64,000 bases of DNA, from positions 124,001 to 188,000 of the forward strand of contig CANGHH010000003.1 of assembly GCA_947453725.1 (NCBI GenBank). Direction: 5' to 3'. Below are positions 59,502 to 64,000 of this stretch, one piece after another. Source of the DNA: Betaproteobacteria bacterium (GTDB taxonomy: Bacteria > Pseudomonadota > Gammaproteobacteria > Burkholderiales > Burkholderiaceae_C). Numbering within the stretch: the first letter of the stretch is position 1; each line of letters opens with the position of its first letter. The notes under the pieces were generated by a model that was not told where the DNA came from, did no database searches, and saw nothing but the letters and a program-made list of their open reading frames with translations. Both the position numbers and the translations under genes were made by a program.

Positions 59502-59935
59502 GTCTTGGTTTCCGGCTTGAAGTTGATCGACGCCGAATTGATGCAGAAGCGTTCGCCGGTCGGCGTCGGGCCGTCGTTGAAGACGTGGCCCAGGTGGCTG
59601 CCGCATTGCTTGCAGCGCACTTCGACGCGCACCATGCCGTGGCTGGCGTCGCGCACCCGTTCGACCACGGTGCTGTTGATCGGCTGGCTGTAGCTGGGCC
59701 AGCCGCAGCCGGCGTCGAACTTGGTGTCGGACGCGAACAGCGGCGTGCCGCAGCCCACGCAGTCGTACTGGCCGGGCTTGAACTCGTCCCAGTAGCGGCC
59801 GCTGAAGGCGCGTTCGGTGGCGGCGTGGCGCGCCACCTGGTACTGCATGGCGTCGAGTTCGGCGCGCCACTCGGCGTCTGTCTTCTGGACGGCGTAGCTC
59901 GGGTCGTCGTGGGGATGGGGCTTTGCGGTGCTCAT
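59498..59935 (-). CDS. msrB: Peptide-methionine (R)-S-oxide reductase MsrB
   Basis: A 145-residue enzyme that reduces Met-R-sulfoxide in proteins. Two zinc CxxC pairs ([10 protein letters not shown] and [13 protein letters not shown]) and the catalytic Cys in [11 protein letters not shown] are present. No signal peptide, so cytoplasmic. It overlaps selO (ATGA) upstream and bolA (GTGA) downstream by four bases each, so the three genes form one coupled unit. Confidence 0.95.
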   Translation of the reverse strand: MSTAKPHPHDDPSYAVQKTDAEWRAELDAMQYQVARHAATERAFSGRYWDEFKPGQYDCVGCGTPLFASDTKFDAGCGWPSYSQPINSTVVERVRDASHGMVRVEVRCKQCGSHLGHVFNDGPTPTGERFCINSASINFKPETKT

Positions 59936-61467
59936 GATGAACAGGAAACTTCCAGGTGGGTGGCCCAGTCGGGCGGAAAGCCGGCGTCGGCCTCGGCTTC
60001 GGGCTGTTCGTCGAAAGGGTGCTGCAGGACTTTCAGCAGGCGCTGCACCTCGCTGAAGTCGCCCTCGCGGGCGCGGGCAATGGCCGTTTCGGCCAGGTGG
60101 TTGCGCAGCACGAACTTGGGGTTGACGCGGTTCATGCGCAGGGCGCGCTCGGCGTCGGTGCTGGCTTCCGCGCGCAGGCGCTCGGCGTAGCGCAGGCCCC
60201 AGGCGTCGAAGGCCGCCCGGTCGATGAACAGGTCGCGCAGCGTGTCGTTGGCGGCGCCGGGCTCGGTGCTGAAGCGGGCCAGGCGGCGGAAGGTGATCGT
60301 GAAGTCGGCGCGGTCCTGGGCCATCAGGCGCAGCAGCCCGTCGGCCAGCAGGCGGTCGGCCTCGCGTTCGGCGGCGGTTTCGCGATCTGCGTCGAAGCGC
60401 AGGCCCAGCTTGGCGCGCCAGCCGTCGAGCAGGCGCTGCGGGAATTGCGTCTTGTAGGGTTCCAGCGCGGCCAGGGCGGCGTCGCTGTCCCTGATCAGCG
60501 GCATCAGCGCCTGGGCCAGTGCGTGCAGGTTCCACAGCGCCACGCCGGGCTGGCGCGACCAGGCGTAGCGGCCCTGCTGGTCGGTGTGGTTGCAGATGTG
60601 GTGCGGGTCGAAGGCGTCGAGGAAACCGAAGGGCCCGTAGTCCAGCGTCAGGCCCAGCATCGACATGTTGTCGGTATTCATCACACCATGGCAGAAACCC
60701 ACGGTCTGCCATTGCGCCATCAGCGTGGCCGTGCGCCCGGTTACGGCGGCCAGCAGCGCCACCACGGGTTGCGGCTGGTCCTGCAGTTCGGGGTAGTGGT
60801 GGGCGATGGTCATGTCGGCCAGCCTTTGCAAGGCGGCCACGTTGTCGGCCGTGTGCGCGAAATGCTCGAAGTGGCCGAAGCGCAGGAAGCTCGGGGCGGC
60901 GCGCGTCACGACGGCGGCGGTCTCGATCGTTTCGCGCCTGACCTTCAGCGGCGAACCGACGAGGGCCAGCGCCCGCGTGGTCGGAATGCCCAGCGCCTGC
61001 ATCGCTTCCGAGCACAGGAATTCGCGGATCGACGAACGCAGCACCGCGCGGCCGTCGGCGGTGCGCGAGTAGGGTGTCAGGCCCGCACCCTTCAACTGCA
61101 GCTCGACGGGGCCGTTCGGCGTCTGCAATTCGCCCAGCATCAGCGCCCGGCCGTCACCAAGCTGGCCGGCCCACTGTCCGAACTGGTGGCCGCTGTAGAC
61201 GCTGGCCAGCGGCTGCATGCCCGGCCACAGGCGGTTGCCGGCCAGCACCGACAGGCTGTCGCCGCCGTCGCTGTCGGCCCAGTCGGCCCAGTCGGGCGGC
61301 AGGCCCAGCCAGGCGGCGCAGTCCGGGCTGGTGGCGACCCAGTGCGGCTGTGGCAGGGCTTGCGGACCCAGCTCGGTGTGGTGTTCGGCACCCAGCCGGT
61401 GGAAACGGTTGCTCCAGCGCAATTGTCCGGGGTCAGCCGCCAGAAAAGGCATCTCAACAGGGTGCAT
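59932..61467 (-). CDS. selO: Protein adenylyltransferase SelO (YdiU), Cys form
   Basis: A 511-residue pseudokinase-fold enzyme that transfers AMP to Ser, Thr or Tyr of proteins, with redox-linked targets known in E. coli. Landmarks are [56 protein letters not shown] and [11 protein letters not shown]. The protein ends in CSS, where animal SelO carries selenocysteine-Ser-Ser, so this is the cysteine-containing bacterial form with the redox Cys kept. ATG at 61467 chosen; an ATG five codons later is possible. First gene of a unit with msrB and bolA. Confidence 0.94.
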   Translation of the reverse strand: MHPVEMPFLAADPGQLRWSNRFHRLGAEHHTELGPQALPQPHWVATSPDCAAWLGLPPDWADWADSDGGDSLSVLAGNRLWPGMQPLASVYSGHQFGQWAGQLGDGRALMLGELQTPNGPVELQLKGAGLTPYSRTADGRAVLRSSIREFLCSEAMQALGIPTTRALALVGSPLKVRRETIETAAVVTRAAPSFLRFGHFEHFAHTADNVAALQRLADMTIAHHYPELQDQPQPVVALLAAVTGRTATLMAQWQTVGFCHGVMNTDNMSMLGLTLDYGPFGFLDAFDPHHICNHTDQQGRYAWSRQPGVALWNLHALAQALMPLIRDSDAALAALEPYKTQFPQRLLDGWRAKLGLRFDADRETAAEREADRLLADGLLRLMAQDRADFTITFRRLARFSTEPGAANDTLRDLFIDRAAFDAWGLRYAERLRAEASTDAERALRMNRVNPKFVLRNHLAETAIARAREGDFSEVQRLLKVLQHPFDEQPEAEADAGFPPDWATHLEVSCSS

Positions 61468-61593
61468 GGCGCGCAGTCTAGCCAGCAGGCGCTGTCCCTG
61501 GCGCGACAGGGTGTTTGGGGAAGTCCCTCTAGCCCCAGGCACCGGTCTTCCGATACCTTTGCGGGCGCTGCCTTGTTCCCTCTGGAGAAACAC

Positions 61594-62868
61594 TTGAAAA
61601 CTGCGAAGACCACCCCCGCCCTCAGCCTGATCACGCTCACTGTCGCGGCTACCCTGGCCCTGGGTACCGGTGCTGCGCTGGCCCAGGCCAAGCCGCTGGC
61701 TGGACAGACCGTCAAGCTGATGTGGATCGATCCGCTCACCGGCCTGATGGGCCCGGTCGGCACCAACCAGCTCAAGACCCAGCAGTTCCTGGCCGAGAAG
61801 TTCAGCGCCAGCAACCCCGCCGGCGTGAAGTTCGAAGTCATCGGCGTCGACAACAAGCTCAGCCCGACCGAAAGCCTGAACGCGCTGAAGTCGGCCATCG
61901 ACCAGGGCATCCGCTACGTCATCCAGGGCAACGGCTCGTCGGTGGCGATTCCGCTGATCGACGCCATCAACAAGCACAACGAGCGCAACCCCGGCAAGGA
62001 AGTCGTGTTCCTGAACGAGGCCGCGGTCGACCCCGACCTGACCAACAGCAAATGCAGTTTCTGGCACTTCCGCTTCGACGGTGACACGACCATGAAGCTG
62101 GAAGCCATGACCACCTTCATCAAGGGCCAGCCCGATGTCAAGAAGGTCTACCTGCTGAACCAGAACTACTCGCACGGCCAGCAGGTGGCGCGCTACGCCA
62201 AGGAATACCTGGCCCGCAAGCGACCCGACATCGCGATCGTCGGCGAAGACCTGCACCCGCTGGCCCAGGTGCGCGACTTCGCGCCCTACATCGCCAAGAT
62301 CAAGGCTGCCGGCGCCGACACCGTCATCACCGGCAACTGGGGTTCCGACCTGTCGCTGCTGGTCAAGGCGGCCAACGAAGGCGGCTACACCGGCAAGTTC
62401 CTGACCTACTACACCGGCGTCACCGGCACGCCGTCGGCCCTGGGCACCGGCGGCGCCGGCAAGGTTTACCAGGTGGCCTACGCCCACTACAACATGGGCG
62501 GCCAGATGGACGCCTACATGAAGGACTTCAAGGCCAAGTTCAACGACGACCTCTACACCGGTGCCGTGATCCGCCAGTTCGAGGTGCTGGGTGCCGCGAT
62601 GGCCAAGGCCAAGTCCACCGACCCGGTCAAGGTGGCCTTCGCGATGGAAGGCCTGAAGGTCAAGAGCGCCTTCGGCGGCGAAGTCGAGATGCGCAAGACC
62701 GACCACCAGTTGCAACAGACGCTGTACATCACGGTCTGGCAGAAGGCCGATGCGAAGAACCCGTATTCGCCCGAGAACACCGGCATGACGCTGGCCCCGG
62801 TGGCCACCTACGAGCCCTATGTGTCCAGCACCCCGACCAGCTGCCAGATGACGCGCCCGGCGTCCTGA
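61594..62868 (+). CDS. ABC transporter substrate-binding protein, branched-chain amino acid (LivK) type
   Basis: A 424-residue periplasmic binding protein with a signal peptide ending ALA/QA near residue 31 and a type I two-lobe fold ([21 protein letters not shown] ... [15 protein letters not shown] ... [15 protein letters not shown]). The start is TTG at 61594, with GGAG six bases before it; the ORF upstream runs through unrelated sequence. One Cys in SKCSFWHFR and one near the end may pair. The ligand could be a branched-chain amino acid, urea, an amide or an aromatic acid. It is followed by an attenuator-like hairpin and the permease gene. Confidence 0.9.
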   Translation: MKTAKTTPALSLITLTVAATLALGTGAALAQAKPLAGQTVKLMWIDPLTGLMGPVGTNQLKTQQFLAEKFSASNPAGVKFEVIGVDNKLSPTESLNALKSAIDQGIRYVIQGNGSSVAIPLIDAINKHNERNPGKEVVFLNEAAVDPDLTNSKCSFWHFRFDGDTTMKLEAMTTFIKGQPDVKKVYLLNQNYSHGQQVARYAKEYLARKRPDIAIVGEDLHPLAQVRDFAPYIAKIKAAGADTVITGNWGSDLSLLVKAANEGGYTGKFLTYYTGVTGTPSALGTGGAGKVYQVAYAHYNMGGQMDAYMKDFKAKFNDDLYTGAVIRQFEVLGAAMAKAKSTDPVKVAFAMEGLKVKSAFGGEVEMRKTDHQLQQTLYITVWQKADAKNPYSPENTGMTLAPVATYEPYVSSTPTSCQMTRPAS

Positions 62869-62901
62869 CAGCCGCGCTGCTGAATCTTCGAGGGTTTGCG
62901 T

Positions 62902-62937
62902 GGGCCCGACCGGGGCGACCCGGCGGGCCCTGTTTTT
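62902..62937 (+). terminator. GNRA-capped hairpin with U-tract between binding protein and permease genes
   Basis: Outer stem GGGCCC/GGGCCC, inner stem CCGGG/CCCGG closed by the tetraloop GCGA, then TG and TTTTT. It lies 33 bases after the binding-protein stop and 51 bases before the permease ATG. The genes clearly belong together, so partial termination would make more binding protein than permease, a common ratio control in ABC operons. Confidence 0.8.
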
Positions 62938-62988
62938 GACCAGCACCAGGCCACGGCCCGTGCGACCAGCAGAACGGTGATCCCCACG

Positions 62989-64000
62989 ATGGAGTTCTTC
63001 ACGATCTCGATGCTCAACGGCCTGAGTTACGGGCTGTTGCTGTTCATGCTGAGCTCGGGTCTCACGCTGATCTTCAGCATGATGGGCGTGCTGAATTTTG
63101 CGCACGCCAGTTTCTACATGGTCGGCGCCTACGTGGCTTACACGATCACCCGCATCGTCGGCTTCTGGCCGGCGCTGTTCTTGGCGCCGCTGGTGGTGGC
63201 CGTGCTGGGTGCGGGCTTCGAGAAATACTGTCTGCGCCGCGTGCACAAGTTCGGCCATGTGCCCGAACTGCTGATCACCTTCGGCCTGAGTTATGTGATG
63301 CTGGAACTGGTGCAGCTGATCTGGGGCCGCACCGCGGTCGAATTCCAGCCGCCCGATTTGCTCCGCGGCCCGGTGTTCACGCTGGTCAACTCGTCGCTCA
63401 GTGGCCTGAGTCTGACCTTCGGGGCGGTGCCGCAGGCGCTGTGCAGCAGCGCCGACGCGGCGGTGCGCATCGTCTGTTCGCCGTTCCCGGCGACTCGCGG
63501 TTTCATGATGTTCATCGCGCTGGTGATGTTGCTGGCGCTGTGGCTGATGCTGACCCGCACGCGCATCGGCCTGGTCATCCAGAGCGCACTGACCCACCCG
63601 GACATGGTGGAAGCGCTGGGCCACAACGTGCCGCGCGTCTTCATGCTGGTCTTCGGCGCCGGCGCCGGTCTGGCCGGGCTGGCTGGCGTCATCGGCGGCA
63701 GCACCTTCGTCACCGAACCGGCGATGGCCGCCACCGTGGGCTCGGTGATCTTCGTCGTGGTGGTGGTCGGCGGCATGGGTTCGCTGGCCGGGGCTTTTGT
63801 GGCCTCGCTGCTGATCGGCGTGCTGCAGACCTTCGCGGTGGCGCTGGACTACTCGGTGGTCAGCGCGCTGAAGGCCGTCGGCGTGACGCTGTCGGCGGGC
63901 GCTGCCAACCACACGCTGCTGAAACTGACGCTGGCCCAGGTGGCACCGATCCTGCCCTACCTGTTCCTGGTACTGATCCTGATCTTCAGGCCCAAGGGCC
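62989..64000 (+). CDS. livH: ABC transporter permease, LivH type (runs past window end)
   Basis: An open frame from ATG 62989 to the window edge, at least 337 residues without a stop. The start [49 protein letters not shown] is the LivH signature, and the EAA-type loop is near [38 protein letters not shown]. About eight or nine membrane segments are visible. It is the first permease of the importer whose binding protein is at 61594; livM, livG and livF are expected next. Confidence 0.9.
   Translation, partial: MEFFTISMLNGLSYGLLLFMLSSGLTLIFSMMGVLNFAHASFYMVGAYVAYTITRIVGFWPALFLAPLVVAVLGAGFEKYCLRRVHKFGHVPELLITFGLSYVMLELVQLIWGRTAVEFQPPDLLRGPVFTLVNSSLSGLSLTFGAVPQALCSSADAAVRIVCSPFPATRGFMMFIALVMLLALWLMLTRTRIGLVIQSALTHPDMVEALGHNVPRVFMLVFGAGAGLAGLAGVIGGSTFVTEPAMAATVGSVIFVVVVVGGMGSLAGAFVASLLIGVLQTFAVALDYSVVSALKAVGVTLSAGAANHTLLKLTLAQVAPILPYLFLVLILIFRPKG

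Noticed and set aside
61468..63912. Long in-frame minus-strand extension upstream of SelO
   Set aside because: Antisense to the LivK/LivH-type genes, low-complexity composition, and SelO homology begins at the Met near 61467.

Overview
The window is an ordinary, densely packed, very GC-rich chromosomal segment from a betaproteobacterium. Gene content fits Burkholderiales, most likely the Rubrivivax/Leptothrix/Ideonella group: YaeQ, a LysR-pirin pair, an RpfE-like gene beside recJ, TctB/TctA, a bpt-aat pair, a PEP-CTERM protein, and a dispersed CCCCCCGAGGGGG-type repeat. That placement is inferred from content and was not tested by alignment. No phage, transposon, plasmid, CRISPR array, rRNA or tRNA was recognised. 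No gap between genes exceeds 300 bases. About sixty protein genes were found, and fifteen adjacent pairs overlap by exactly four bases (ATGA, GTGA or TTGA).

Layout, left to right. 1-2913: the end of an amidohydrolase and a two-subunit molybdenum hydroxylase. 2978-6570: an M16 peptidase, maleylacetoacetate isomerase, SlyX and an MDR oxidoreductase. 6576-12196: a complete peptide ABC importer behind what reads as an NtrC site and a sigma-54 promoter, followed by a short relic. 12324-15851: an HExxH metalloprotease and an acetamidase/formamidase. 15957-19601: response regulator, sensor kinase and DegP-like protease, with an 11-bp-period operator before the protease. 19620-24883: GH19 muramidase/chitinase, AMACR-type CoA enzyme coupled to a Nudix-MBL fusion, and both bacterial N-degron aminoacyl transferases. 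24897-30644: prolyl oligopeptidase, YaeQ, a secreted coiled-coil protein and oligopeptidase A. 30699-35235: a flavodoxin, pirin and its LysR regulator, an orphan PEP-CTERM protein, GluQRS and an FKBP. 35296-39726: RhlE with a long hairpin-rich leader, a PHP phosphoesterase and LolCD. 39800-42480: RpfE-like gene and recJ. 42502-46540: an HtrA-like membrane protease, MoxR, DUF58 and BatA-like VWA protein in one unit. 46627-52575: TatD nuclease, deoxyinosine glycosylase, spermidine-synthase-like protein, TctBA and an MFS exporter. 52672-58225: gamma-glutamyltransferase, two EamA permeases, an atypical SDR and a quinone reductase. 58330-61467: a parvulin and a SelO-MsrB-BolA unit. 61594-64000: the start of a branched-chain amino acid type ABC importer.

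Two themes recur. One is peptide and nitrogen scavenging: the NtrC/sigma-54-type importer, several peptidases, Ggt, acetamidase and a LivK/LivH-type importer. The other is envelope and redox quality control: the two-component/DegP module, Lol, parvulin, the HtrA-MoxR-BatA unit and SelO-MsrB-BolA. No clearly new multi-gene system is visible. The most useful leads are regulatory (NtrC/sigma-54 site, tandem operator, rhlE leader, shared-arm terminators) and a dispersed repeat that has become coding sequence.
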